A stretch of 64,000 nt of DNA from Eucommia ulmoides (Eukaryota > Streptophyta > Magnoliopsida > Garryales > Eucommiaceae), in the NCBI GenBank assembly GCA_016647705.1, contig CM028338.1, forward strand, positions 22,031,577 to 22,095,576. Reading direction: 5' to 3'. A program made the position numbers and the translations under genes. The notes under the pieces are model-generated. The model was not told the DNA's origin, searched no databases, and was given only the letters and a program-made list of their open reading frames with translations. Of this stretch, positions 1 to 10,901 are shown piece by piece (within the stretch, counting starts at the first letter, position 1; each line of letters opens with the position of its first letter).

Positions 1-885
1 CAGGGGTTCAGTCGATCGGACTCTATATTTTTTAAATTTTAAATATATTTTCAGTTCTAGTATAATCCATTTTGACTCCTATATAATTTAGGCTCATTTC
101 TAAACATGCGTAGCAAATCAAACACACATAATCAACACATTAATGATGTCGCACAATATCATGCAAAGTGTGTGTGTTTTTCTGGATGAGTCAACGAGTA
201 TTGGACTTTAGGGAAAGAGTAGTTATTGTACGTTCAAGTATAGAACTCATTGCTTTTAACCCCTTAGTCACTTGATATTCTTTGAGTTTTCATCCTGATA
301 ATTTTTTCTTGATTTTGTGCCCTGATTTATCTTTCTTCTTTATTACGTTATGTCTCGTTGTTATCTTTATTCTTTACTCCTTTGGTCTTCATCCACATGG
401 TGTTGTTCTTTATGTATTCTTAACCTGCTCTTAATCATGCAACACAACACAAATATAATGTGATCATCAAAATCACATTCCTAGGGATTTAATCATTTGG
501 TCTCAATAGATACCATTTTTGAACAAGCATAATGGAGTGACTAACATCTTCTCCAAGCGTAACTAATCTTCGAACCCTTTAGAATCTCTGAAAAACATTC
601 TTTCAAAGAGAGAGTATTTTTCAGTTAAACTGGTTGGTTATTTTAAATTGATCTTATAAAAAATACAATGACCTAGCACACCAATGAAACTAATGCTAAG
701 TGACTACTCCAAATCTTTCCAAAACTGGGTGCGCAACAAAGCCCATTTTCCAACACATCAAATGTTTTCAAACTCTTTTTAGAAAGTGTTTCAAATAATA
801 TTTTGGGATAAAAAACACATATAAAATATTTTATTAATTTTAAGATTCTGTTGTGCGTCACATATGTTGCTTACAATCTCCTGTT
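1..885. other. Unassigned AT-rich sequence, no gene seen
   Basis: No convincing reading frame, RNA gene or repeat boundary was recognised. The first bases contain a GTCGATCGG-like word that recalls the GTCGAC-rich LTRs further along, but it is too short to assign. The only open frame, on the minus strand near 673-861, is short and has no domain signature. Confidence 0.4.
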
Positions 886-1275
886 AGTGACGCACCCCAG
901 ATTTTGGAAAAAGAGAGAAAGCTAGAAGAGGAAAACATGATTTAGTTTTCTCCATCTCAAAATCCGTTCATTTTAGAAAACTAGTTTCATGGGCTTTTCT
1001 AAGCGTCGGTTTTAAAAACGTTTTTTGGGCCGAAATTTGTTTGAAAAATGGAGTTGTCACATAACATTGAGTAAAATGGTGTGCTAGGTTACTGAGATTT
1101 TAAAAAATTATTTTATTTTAAAATGACCCAAATTTTGACTTGAAAAATGATTGGTATTAACTAGAGATTTCTTTTAAGTTCCGGGGTTGGTTATGTTCGG
1201 GGAAGATGTTAGGCACCCCAAGACATCGGTCCAAAGACGGTACCTAAGTTTAAATAAATCTTTAAGTTCAAACTA
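886..1275 (+). mobile_element. Possible Ogre/Tat-type retrotransposon segment near an LTR
   Basis: The stretch runs from a 'gtgacgcaccccag' word through 'ggagttgtcacataac' to 'gaagatgttaggcacccc' and 'ggtccaaagacggtacc'. This order resembles the end of the LTR and the following leader of plant Ogre/Tat elements as I remember them. No coding sequence, polypurine tract or second LTR was found nearby, so the assignment rests on resemblance only. The orientation would be plus. Confidence 0.3.
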
Positions 1276-2628
1276 GTCTAAATATTTTTCTTTGATTCTT
1301 GATAACACACAAATTCCCTTTTTTAATATTTTTGTCTTTTTTATGTTTGTTCTATGCAATAAAATAAGAAGAAACATTTAAGAAAAATCAGTAACAGATG
1401 AAACAAATTAATAAAAGAAAACAAATGTCCCCCTTTTAGACCGCCTATTGATTATGGAAGAATTGACAAGTTTGGCCAGGACTGGGGGGGAGGATCTTTA
1501 TTGTTTGGTTAAGGATGTTATGACAAAACTAGCGTGCATTTTTGAAGAGAAGAAAACGGGTAAAATAACTTTAAGTAAAAACATTTTATGTGGAAAAATG
1601 TGTATTTTAAGTAAGGAAAACATAATAGAAACAACAGAAAAAAAAAAAAGAAAATATTTTTATTATGAAATCAAAGTATATAAAACATTTATAACTTAGA
1701 AAAACAAAAGATCTCAAGAATCTTCTTTTGGGAAAATCTTTAAAAATATTTTTGTTAAGAAAAGAAATTTTAATTTTTTTTTTCCTAATTTTGAAAAACA
1801 AGAGTTTGGAATAAAGAGTAAAAGAGTTTGGAAAAGAAATAAAAATATTTTGTATAAAACTTCTCGGAAATAAAACATTTTTTTGAAAAAACTTGAGAGA
1901 GTAGTTGTTTAAAAAATGATTTAATAAGTTCTTTGGCAAATAACAATAAATCATCTTCTTTTTTTTTTAAATGAAATTTGTTAAGAAAACCTTAAAAATA
2001 ATCTTTTAAAGAATAACCTTTCTATTTTAAAAAAAAAAACAATTCGGAAAAAACAATTGTAGAAAAATAAGAACAAGTTAAAACATTTTTTATGAAAACA
2101 ATGTAAATAGGTTTTTTTTTTTGGGTAAAATTTTTGTTAATGACATCTTTTGAAAAAAGACATAATAACTTTTTACACACACACACAAAAAATAAATAAA
2201 TAAATAAATAAAATAAATAAAACCAACATGAAAAATAACTTTAAGAAAACAAGTTTGGAAAAACACTTCTTAAGGACATTAAATTTAGAAAAATATTTTT
2301 TAAAGACGTTGAAACTTAGAAAAATACATTTTAAAATATTTTAAAGACATTCCTCTTAAAAGAAACTTTGAAGGTCATTTCTTTAAAGAAAACTAAAGTT
2401 TTTTTTTTTTTTAGATTGAAACAGAAAGTCCATTCCATCTAGAAAGTTTCCTATGTAAAACTCATTTTTTCTTTTTATATATATATTTTAGTTTTTTGTT
2501 GGTTTAAGAGAAAACAAGAACAAAACATGATACTAATGGTAATGATATGCACATTTGATTCTTGTCAAGAACATCCCAACCAAACTTACTTCTTTAGACA
2601 AGGTTAATGTTATTGTTTGCTTTTGTTA
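1276..2628. other. A/T-rich non-coding stretch
   Basis: Very rich in A and T runs, with repeated words such as 'gaaaaacattttttaag' at irregular spacing, a short (AC)n run near 2174-2187 and an (AAAT)n run near 2190-2222. The open frames at 1448-1699 (+) and 1607-1954 (-) are runs of Lys/Phe/Ile caused by base composition. It may be degenerate retrotransposon leader continuing from 886-1275, but nothing proves this. Confidence 0.4.

Positions 2629-2667
<39 letters not shown>
2629..2667. repeat. (GT)n(AT)n microsatellite
   Basis: About seven GT units followed by about twelve AT units. A compound dinucleotide repeat typical of plant intergenic DNA. Confidence 0.95.
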
Positions 2668-2668
<1 letters not shown>

Positions 2669-2792
2669 GTGCCAATCCTAGTCATAACTAAGAAGGAGCA
2701 AATGTTACTAAAGAAGACACACACTTATCCCTGAAGGGATAGAAGATCTCATTTTATTCCGCCTTTTAGCCACAAGGGTCTCGACATAGTAA

Positions 2793-2907
2793 TATATAGG
2801 GTGTCAGTCCATGATCTGAGACGTAGGGTCAGTCCAATATCTAGGCTTATATATATAGGGGTGCCAGTCCATGACCTAAAATATAGGGCCTGTGTATGAT
2901 CTAGGCT
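2793..2907. repeat. Two-copy imperfect tandem repeat, unit about 55 bp
   Basis: 2793-2847 and 2852-2907 share 'tatatagggg/tgtcagtccatga' at the start and 'tctaggct' at the end, with 'cagtccat' and 'tagggtc/tagggcc' in between. The copies differ at about a quarter of positions. No coding potential. Confidence 0.7.
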
Positions 2908-5149
2908 AACGCAGAAAGGTGCAGAGCAGGAAAAGTAAATAGTTAGTAGTCCACTGTCCGTCGTTTTATCTTAGGTTCTTTGACTTTGGTATCTTGACAA
3001 AAGACATAGATGCTATACACACCAAAAGATTTTTGTTGTCCTTGATACAAAACAAAGACAATTTGAACAACCCAAAACAAAATAAAGACAAAAAAAAAAA
3101 AAACAATATGTACAAACCCAACCAAAACAAAAGAAACCAACAAAAGATAGGTTGAAGAAAATGTACTTAACTCAGGAGAGTGGTCTTTCCCTAAGTAATA
3201 TTTCATTATTCTCATTTTTTATCTTATTTTTCTTCTTTTTTTTTTGCTTGGTTGTTCTTGAGAGGTTTCTTGAACTCTTTTGTAAAAGAATGTCGAGATC
3301 ACATTTTTAAGAGATTTTTGGAAGTGTTTAAGAGGTGAAAAACTTAAGAAGCAATGAAACCTGAGAGATTTTTTCAAGTTTAGAGAGAGAGAATAAATGA
3401 TCAATGTGCTCTCCTTATGAAAACTGACAGCCTTTTATTTGCAAAGCCATGCTTGTGCATTCATGAATGCGTAGGCTTAAACAGGCTGCATTAAATGGTC
3501 ATTTAATGACCATTAAATGCTATTTAATGTTTCTTAATTGATGGGGGCTACTAAGTTAGGGTAGGCAGTGATAATAATGATGAGATTCTATGGATCAAAA
3601 TCTTTGCACAAGATTCTCAATTAAAGCTTGACATTAATGGTCTCATTCTTTTGAAGCTCCCAATTGGCTAGGGGTACAGGGTACTCCTCTAGAGAAATCT
3701 TATGCTTTTTCCTAGGCTTGGAGAGTGTGCTCTTAGTGAACTAAATGTTTTGGGCACCCATTTGCCTAATTAAGAATTTATTACTTGACTTTTTGGAATT
3801 TAAAACTTAAAGATGAAATTAAACTAAAATATTTTTGGCCGTTAATTTTTTGACAAAACCGTTGAAGACGAAAGTTTCAGGGCTCAAAACATAAAGTAAT
3901 TGTAATTAGTGAAATTTCTTCAAATTAAAGGTAAAAAGTGATATTCATTGAAAATCCACTTTTCATTTTGTTATTTTTAATCCCCAATTAACTTTTAGAA
4001 ATTTCCAGATAGGCCTGAAACTTTTGTTTACACTGAAATTTGATCGAATTGACAATTTTATTATTTTTTATGATTGTTTTTAATTATTAAAGTGTAATCT
4101 AAGACAAAAATTTGTCCCTATAAATCTCGGTTTAAAATTTATCCGAATTTGGACTTTAGACCTGATGCTTTTTAAAACTAAAACGAGTGGAACAAAATGT
4201 AGTGTTTACAATTACGTCGGTCATAAATCACTGTACCTGGGATAGTACCATCATTCTTATATCTGGAACTTAACTCTCTCTTCAACGACACAATTATTAC
4301 AATGCATGCAAAAAGAAAGCAAACCATCTATGAATATTTATCCATACTAGTAATTAGTTCCATGAATGTTAGATTAGTGAATTATTCCATCCATTTGACA
4401 TAAACAATGCCATCTATGTTAAGAAAGGAAATCAGCTAATTATACCGGGTTTATCCACTGGCACACTCATGATGGCCAATAAGAAGTGTTCCTTGGGATG
4501 CATTTTGGAAAAAAAACTGCGGAGTATAATAAGGATATATAACAACCACTAATATTCAAAGAAACAAAGAATACCCAGGGTGTGGGTATTTATGGTAGAA
4601 CAAAATGTACTATCACGATATGGCTCATGGAGATCCATAATATAGGTTGACCCTCACATTTGATCAACTTTCATCTATTCCTGTTTTATGGCTCACCAAC
4701 ATATGGTTGAGGTTCCCTTTTGATTGTAATGAGGATTTATTTATAATATCTAGAATGAAATGTTTAATTTTCTATATGAAGAGGTGATAAACTTCATTTA
4801 ATATTTAATTAATTTCCATGTGTCCATGTGGATCCATATATAATTAATCTAATAAAGAAACAAAAACAATTAATTAATAGAATTTTAATTAAGAAAAGAA
4901 TCTTTAAAACAAAGGGGATTGGAACCTATAATAACTCTACTACCTTAAGATATTGAAGAGCTTAGGAAAGATTTGGAACAATTGGTTGAATATTTGATTA
5001 TTTGCCAAGAAGAAACATAGATCGTGTAATTGTGAGACGCAGGGGATTACAAAGAAGTTATGATGGGGAAGGTTTTATTATAGTCAAGGGAAAAATGATA
5101 TCGCGGTTGGGAATAAATAACGTATTTGTACAATAAAGTCCTAACTTAA

Positions 5150-5152
<3 letters not shown>
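2908..5152. other. Intergenic stretch without recognised gene
   Basis: No supported gene. On the minus strand a TATA-like 'caaataaaaggctg' (3427-3440) lies upstream of a C/T-rich leader-like stretch (3180-3400), which could be a promoter and R-U5 part of an unidentified LTR. The 90- and 61-residue minus-strand frames at 2943-3404 have no domain features. From 3780 to 5150 the sequence is AT-rich with no clear structure. Confidence 0.35.
3488..3520. repeat. 33-bp near-perfect palindrome
   Basis: Two 16-base arms around a single central T, with one mismatch. The inner 21 bases are a perfect inverted repeat (arm AATGGTCATT). It lies in intergenic sequence, and further ATTAA/TTTAAT words follow at once. 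It could form a hairpin in single strands; no function is evident. Confidence 0.85.

Positions 5153-5240
<88 letters not shown>
5153..5240. repeat. (AT)n(GT)n compound microsatellite
   Basis: About 20 AT units followed by about 24 GT units. The open frames over this run on both strands (Cys-Val, Thr-His and Tyr-Ile repeats) are products of the repeat, not genes. Confidence 0.98.
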
Positions 5241-5243
<3 letters not shown>

Positions 5244-5410
5244 GAAGAAAGAGAGAAGAAGATGATGATGATGTTGATGAGGAGGAGGAGGAGAAGAAGA
5301 AGAGAGAGGCGGTGGACAAGGGTTGGGGGCCCAAAAGGAAGGTGGGTGGTGAAGTTACCAGTGAGGGTCGGGGTTGAGGTATCGGTGGGGACTTGGGGGG
5401 TCAATTAGAA

Positions 5411-5441
<31 letters not shown>
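5241..5441. repeat. Purine-rich low-complexity tract ending in (GA)n
   Basis: GAT, GAG and GAA triplet runs (about 5258-5310), a G-rich stretch, then about 14 GA units at 5414-5441. Together with the adjacent AT/GT repeat it makes an almost 300-bp block of simple sequence. Confidence 0.9.
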
Positions 5442-5445
<4 letters not shown>

Positions 5446-5757
5446 GACTACCAGCGTCGGATTCTCATAAAACAATATGGTGTAGGAAGGAAGAAGGAGG
5501 GGAAGGGGAGGGAAGTGGAAAAAAGTAAAAAATAAGGAATATATTTTTTAAAATTCAAAGGGTAAAATAGTAATTTAATTAGATTTTCAAATGGCACAAT
5601 AATAATTTAATCAAATTTTTTTCTAATTCCAATATCTGGTTAGTGTTTGGTCGCATTTTTTAACCAATGAAAGATTAAAATCTAATTCTATGTAATTAGT
5701 ATTAACTAATAACAAGTTTGTCTTGGAATTTTATTTTATTTATTATTTTATTTTTTT
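5442..5757. other. AT-rich spacer up to the copia insertion site
   Basis: No gene seen. The last five bases before 5763 (ATACA) are the left copy of the duplication flanking the copia element that ends at 14421. Confidence 0.5.
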
Positions 5758-5762
5758 ATACA

Positions 5763-5917
5763 TGTTAAGATAATTGAGAAGTGGGGAATGAATCATATAT
5801 AATATCATGAGAAAAGATATATAGACTACAAGCTATACACATGTATTTATAGGGGAAGTAGGGGTTAGGGTTTTGCTCTAATAAGCCATGTGGGCCAAAC
5901 CCATTATTACATTAACA
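5763..5917 (-). repeat. 3' LTR of the copia element
   Basis: Starts TGTTAAGATAA and ends ATTAACA. It matches 14266-14421 along its whole length with about 20 differences. Both copies contain the promoter-like 'tatttatagggg'. Confidence 0.92.
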
Positions 5918-5929
5918 TCTCCTCTCAAA
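5918..5929 (-). promoter_or_regulatory. Polypurine tract of the copia element
   Basis: On the minus strand TTTGAGAGGAGA stands directly before the 3' LTR. This is the purine run that primes plus-strand DNA synthesis in such elements. Confidence 0.75.
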
Positions 5930-6020
5930 CTCACGGAGGTAAGTGGGAGGTGAACTTGAGTTTGGAAACCAAAGAGTGAAAGCGTCTAGGTGGATGAGCC
6001 GTAGTGAAAATGTCAGTACT

Positions 6021-6792
6021 TTAATTGGCTAAACTGATGGAATTTAGGTAAACTGTATTCTGGTGAATGTGATGGCAAATGAAGTGATAATCAGTAGCAA
6101 TGTGTTTTGTACGCTTGTGGAAGACGTAATTGTGAGCGATCTGAATAGCACTCTTATTGTCACAGTGTATGGTAGTAGCAGTAGGAGAGGAGATACCCAT
6201 ATCGGCTAGTAACCATCGAAGCCAGAGAAGTTCTTGAGTTACATCAACTATGGCACGATATTCAACTTCAGTGCTGGAGCGAGTAACCACAGTTTGTTTC
6301 TTACTACGCCAGGAAATAAGAGAGTTACCCAAGAAGCAACAGTAAACAGTGGTTGAATGTCTGTCGGTGGGGTCACCAACCCAATTAGCATCAGAATAAG
6401 CTTGTAAGATGGGAGTAGACTGAGTTGAGAAATGAAGTCCATGAAACATAGTACCCTTGAATACCAAAGGATGCGAAGAACAACCAAGTAATGAGTGGTT
6501 CGAGGAGCAGACAAGAACTAGCTGACCTAGTGAACAACATAGGCAATGTTGGGGCGAGTGACAGTAAGGTATACAAGACTTTCAACCAATTGGCGATATA
6601 GAGTGACCTCCTGAATTGGTGAACTATCGAGTGGAGTAAGTTTGATGTTTGGCTCGAGAGAAGTAGTGGTAGTAGTGGAGTCAGTGATCCTAGTCTTGGA
6701 AAGAAGATCAGAGGCATACTTAGCTTGAGAGAGAAAATATCCATCTGAACCGGATGAGACTTCGAGGCCAAGAAAATAGGTGAGTACGCCAA
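6021..6792 (-). pseudogene. Copia RNase H and RT C-terminus, broken
   Basis: The open part (6021-6467, 148 codons) is the copia RNase H domain that degrades the RNA strand of the RNA/DNA hybrid. Visible motifs are SDANWVGD (first catalytic Asp), SSTEVEYRA (catalytic Glu), and HCDNKSAIQIAHN (further Asp), followed by a KRTKHIATDYHFI tail typical of copia pol ends. Upstream (6468-6792) the linker from RT is recognisable only in alternating frames (LTVTRPNIAY-like words), so at least one frameshift separates it from RNase H. It sits at the 3' end of pol, just before the polypurine tract. The overlapping 88- and 133-residue frames at 6248-6514 and 6391-6792 are mostly frame shadows. Confidence 0.85.
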
Positions 6793-7620
6793 GATCTTAT
6801 CTCGAATTAGCCACTAAGAAACTGTTTGAGTTCAGAAATACCACGTAGATCATCTCCAGTAATAACCATATTATCCTAGATCATCTCCAGTAATAACCAT
6901 ATTATCCACGTATAGTAAAAGAAGGATAATACCGTTGGCAGTATGGAGACTAAACAAAGCCGAATCATGATTACTAGATGTGAACCCAAACTGATGAATC
7001 ATGATTACTAGTGCTAAATTTGGAGAACTAGGCACGTGAAGCTTATTTCAATCTATACAGAGGACGATGAAAATGGTAAACTTTACTTCGAAGGGTAGCT
7101 AGGCTGGGAGGTGGATGCATATAGACTTCCTCAAGTAAGTTGCCATTGAGAAATGCATTTTTGACATCCATTTGAAAAAGAGTCCACTTCTGAATAGTGG
7201 CAACAACAAGAAGTGTATGAATAGATGTGAGCCTCGCCACTGGAGCAAAGGTATCTTCATAGCCAATGCCATATTCCTGAGCAAATCCCTTGGCAACAAG
7301 TCGGGCTTTATATCGGTCAACAGAGTCATTAGAAAGTGTCTTGATTTTAAACACCCATTTGTACATAATAGGAGTTTTCCCAGGAGGCAGATCCACGATA
7401 TCCCAAGTATGAGTTTTGGCTAGGGCCTGAAGTTCTTCATCCATTGCTTTCTGCCAAAGAAGATTAGTACTAGACGTTTTACAGGATTGAGGCTCATGCA
7501 GATGAAGTATGGTAGAAAAACAATGAAAATCATGGAGATGAAAGGGGCGATGAGTTACCTTGGTAGATCTGCGGGGGTGATCAGGAGGATGGCCCTTAGA
7601 GGAAGTTGATGCAGACTCAT
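6793..7620 (-). pseudogene. Copia reverse transcriptase, broken at the active site
   Basis: The longest open part (7043-7444) shows the start of a copia [54 protein letters not shown] and [12 protein letters not shown] (first catalytic Asp). The upstream stretch to 7620 is the usual linker from integrase. Past 7042 the frame is lost. The second catalytic block reads YVDN instead of YVDD and is duplicated by a 31-bp tandem repeat (6847-6908). The integrase-side continuation is at 10902, because a 3.28-kb insertion sits between. The enzyme cannot be active. Confidence 0.88.
6847..6908 (-). repeat. 31-bp tandem duplication within the RT active site
   Basis: 6847-6877 and 6878-6908 are identical except for the last base. 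On the minus strand the unit encodes the block around the second catalytic Asp pair (DNMVITGDDL). As 31 is not a multiple of three, it also shifts the frame. Confidence 0.95.
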
Positions 7621-9180
7621 TGATAGGTATGATCTACCTACATATTTTCAAACTGGTTTTGTTAGTTTTAGAGTATTTTTATAGTTATTTTTATTATGTT
7701 TTAATTAGTTTTTATAATTTTTATATAAATTAGGTGTGTGGGGCAAAAAGATAGGAAACTAGAGCAAAAACGATGACATCGAACCAAAAACGGTCGAAGA
7801 ACGGTAGAAAAACAAGCTTAGAGGCAAAATTGTGAAAGAAGCCTACTGTCGCGACGTCTTGACCTCCGCCGCGGCGATAAAGATGTAGAGACTGACCTAT
7901 TCTTGCTGGACACTTACCGCCTAGGCGGTGAAACTACAGAATGTCAACCAAATCCACTACAGTCCTCACCACCGCGGTGATCAACCAACCGACATACCCA
8001 CCGCCTAGGCGGTGACCTCTGCATAGACTGAAGATATTTAGTAGATATTTTGAGATATTTTTCCTATATATATCCCATCTCCTCCCTCATTTTCGGACTC
8101 TCTTGGAATTTTGAGCCCCTTAGAAGATATCTAAGGGTAGGTTTAGGAGTTTTAGAGGGAGAGTCACATCCCGAAGTAGAGGAAGACGGCGAAGCGATTG
8201 TTGAGCGTTCTTAGTTGCTAATCTTCGACGAGGCTAAGTTCTTCGATTTCTTCCCTTGTTTCTTTAACTTAGGATTTTGTGAGCATGTTTAGCTCGATTT
8301 CAATGTTTATATGGTTATGACCTCGAGTTAAATGTGTATTGTATAGGGATTAACAATAAATTTATAAATATGTGTTTGGATGATTTTGGTGTTGCGTTTA
8401 TGTTTGTTCTTCGTAGTTTGATTGTGTTTATCTTATTGTTTGTTTATTATGCTTAGTTAGATACATAGAGAATATGGGGTTTGACAAATCCCAGATTCGG
8501 ATTAGGGTAAACAAACACCACGATTCAATAACCCGGTCAAGGTTAGGATTGTGGACGATCGATGACGTTAGGGCAAGACTCACGTGATCTAGGGTCGTTA
8601 AGACATTGAGGGAGACTTTTTTGTTGACTCAAAGTCATGTATTCCACCGTCTTACACTCGGGAGAGGTGGCGGTAGAGTTTTATAAGCGAGATTGTCGAT
8701 AGGGTAAACACAACGCATGATCCAACAATCTGGTCGGGAGTTGGATTGTGTGCAATCAATGACGCTGGTCAAGACTCACGTGACCTAAGGTTGTTAAGAC
8801 ATTGAGGGGGACTTCTTCATTGACTCAAAGTCATGTATTCTCTCGTCTTACACTCGGGAGAGGTGGCGGTGGAGTTTACGTTCCGAGATTGTCAAATAGG
8901 TCGAATACTGTAAACGTGAGTAAATCGAGATTGGACACGTATTTGTAAAAACATTAATCCCTAGGAAATTCTTTCCCCTAAAACATATTAGTATATTAGT
9001 ATAGATAATTTAATTAGTTAGTATTAGTTTAATTAATTAAATACATTTGTTTTTAGCCTAGATAAAGTTAGCTTATGACAATTGTGGTACTCGATAATAA
9101 CGACACCAATCCCTGTGGATACGATCTTTCACGATCACACTATACTAAAACTTTGACTTTGTACACTTGCGAGTAGTTAA
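7621..9180 (+). repeat. Left arm: family A LTR, plus orientation
   Basis: Collinear with the reverse complement of 9239-10901: same start, same block of GC-rich palindromes (about 7845-8020; e.g. CCGCCTAGGCGGTG), same 'gaatgtcaaccaaatccact' core. It also keeps the run of 'tcacgtga', 'acattgaggg' and 'gtcttacactcgggagaggt' words, which occurs twice within the arm (about 8560-8680 and 8755-8870). The 3' end is rearranged. Confidence 0.85.
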
Positions 9181-9219
9181 TTACAATTGCGGTACTCGAT
9201 AATAACGACACTACTCCCC
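9078..9219. repeat. Direct duplication at the junction of the inverted LTRs
   Basis: About 37 bp at 9078-9114 recur at 9183-9219 ('acaattgtggtactcgataa' versus 'acaattgcggtactcgataa'). The second copy abuts a remnant 'tttcaaaaactt', the linker next to the primer site, before the right arm begins at 9239. This marks where the two LTRs were joined. Confidence 0.8.
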
Positions 9220-9238
9220 TATCTCATTTTCAAAAACT

Positions 9239-10901
9239 TGGTAGCGCGTGAATACGCTGCTACTTTCACTCGCAAGTATATGGGGTCAAGTTTCAGTATA
9301 GATCGGGAGAGTTAGGGTTATCGTGTCCACATGGATTGGTTTTGACTATTATTGAGTACCGCGTTTATCATGACCTAACTTTATCTTGGCGAAAATAAAT
9401 GTGTTTAAAATTAATAATACTAATACTAAGTTAATTAATCTAATTAAGTTAACTATACTAATATTACTATGAGATGATTTAGGGAAAGTATTGCCTAGGG
9501 ATTAACTTGTTTACAATAATGTGTTTGGTCTCGTTTTAGTTTATGTTAACAGCGTTCGACTTATCCGACAATCTCAATTCCTAAACACCCTCGTCACTTC
9601 TCCCAAGTATAAAATGAGAGATATAACGTGACTTCGTGTCAACGAAGAAGTTTCCCTCAACGTCTTAACGACCCTAGGTCATGTGAGTCTCACCCCAACA
9701 TCATTGATTGCACACAATCCAACTCCCGATCGGGTCATTGGATCGTCTTGTTGTGTCTACCCTATCGACAATCTCGGTTCTAAAACTACACCACCACCTT
9801 TCTCGAGTGTAAGACGGGGGGAATACATGACTTTGAGTCAATGAAGAAGTTCCCCTCAACGTCTTAACGACCCTAGGTCACGTGAGTCTTACCCCAACGT
9901 CATCGATTATCCATAATCCTAACCCCGACGGGGTTATTGGATCGTAGCGTTTGTTTATTCTAGTATGAATCTGGGATTTGTCAAACCCCCTATTCTCATA
10001 ACTTCATTCTAAGCATAATAAACAAACAATACGGTATACACAATCAAAATAACGAAGAACATCCGCAAACGAAACACAAACTCAATAAAACAATATGTTT
10101 ATAAATAACATTAATCCCTAGATAAAAACCCGTTTAGCTCATGGCCATTGCAGGTTATATAATGAAAACTAAGCTAAACAGGCTCAAACAACAATCTTAA
10201 TGTTAAGAAATAAAAGAAAGAACAAGAGAAACTTAGCCTCGTCTGAAGATTTATCGCTAAAAACGTTATGAGGTCGCTCCTCCTTTGTGGAAACATGATA
10301 TTCTCTTTAGGATTTGAATGAGCACTCCTAGAACCACTCTCTAAAATATACTAAGTCTATTTGAGCTCTAATTGCTGGAGGTAAGGAGAGGAAGAGGGTA
10401 TAAATAGGGAAAATATCTAACAAAATATCTAAATATGTGCAGAGGTGTGGTGAGTAAGTCGGTTCATTGATCACCTAGGCGGTGGAGTCGGTAGTGGATT
10501 TGGTTGACATTCTGTAGTTTTACCGCCACGGCGGTGGACGTTCAGCAAGATAATGCCACTCTCTGCATTCTGATGGCCTAGGCAGTGGTTTCACCGCTTA
10601 GGTGATGAAACTGCAGTGAGTTAGGCTTGGCTCTAAAGTTTTATTGCTGTGGCGGTGGTCTGGTCTCCACGGCGGTGGCTACAGGTTCTGAATTTTAGTT
10701 TCTTTCCAATTTTTCCAATGTTCTTCCACCGTCTTTGATCCGATGTGATCGTTTTTTATCCGTTTTCATCATGTTTCACCTTAAACACCTGATTTAGTAC
10801 AAAAGGAATAAAAACACATCAAAATATATTGAAACGTACTAAACATATTCGAAAACTAACAATGTTCGGATTGGAAATACATAGGTAATTTACACCTATC
10901 A
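9239..10901 (-). repeat. Right arm: family A LTR, minus orientation
   Basis: Left end TGGTAGCGCGTGAATACGC and right end ACACCTATCA, as in the other minus-strand copies (23903, 45496 and 51779). It carries the palindrome cluster at about 10460-10680 and a 'tcacctaggcggtgg'-type core. The expected tRNA-Asp-type primer site to its left is missing; only 'caaaaact' remains. Confidence 0.88.

Larger units (their letters stand above)
7621..10901. mobile_element. Nested insertion made of two inverted LTRs (family A), TSD CTCAT
   Basis: The insert starts TGATAGGTATGATCTACC and ends GGTAATTTACACCTATCA and is flanked by CTCAT on both sides (7616-7620 and 10902-10906). It holds one LTR on the plus strand (7621 to about 9180) and a related LTR on the minus strand (9239-10901), with about 60 bp between. 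Both outer ends are therefore the same (U3) LTR terminus. The family is the Athila-like family A seen again at 23903-25245 and 45496-53221. No gag or pol is present. An ordinary element would have its LTRs in the same direction, so this is an unusual product with a normal-looking target duplication. Confidence 0.85.

Noticed and set aside
1448-1954. 83- and 115-residue frames
   Set aside because: Base-composition artefacts rich in Lys, Phe and Ile, no domain, overlapping on opposite strands.
5141-5408. Four overlapping open frames on both strands
   Set aside because: They translate the AT/GT microsatellite and the purine tract; repeated dipeptides and no start context or domain.
6248-6792. 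88- and 133-residue minus-strand frames beside RNase H
   Set aside because: Mostly out-of-frame shadows of the broken copia pol; only short in-frame words are real.
7621-10901. Ordinary LTR element with short interior
   Set aside because: The two LTRs are in opposite orientation, so a normal element does not explain it.
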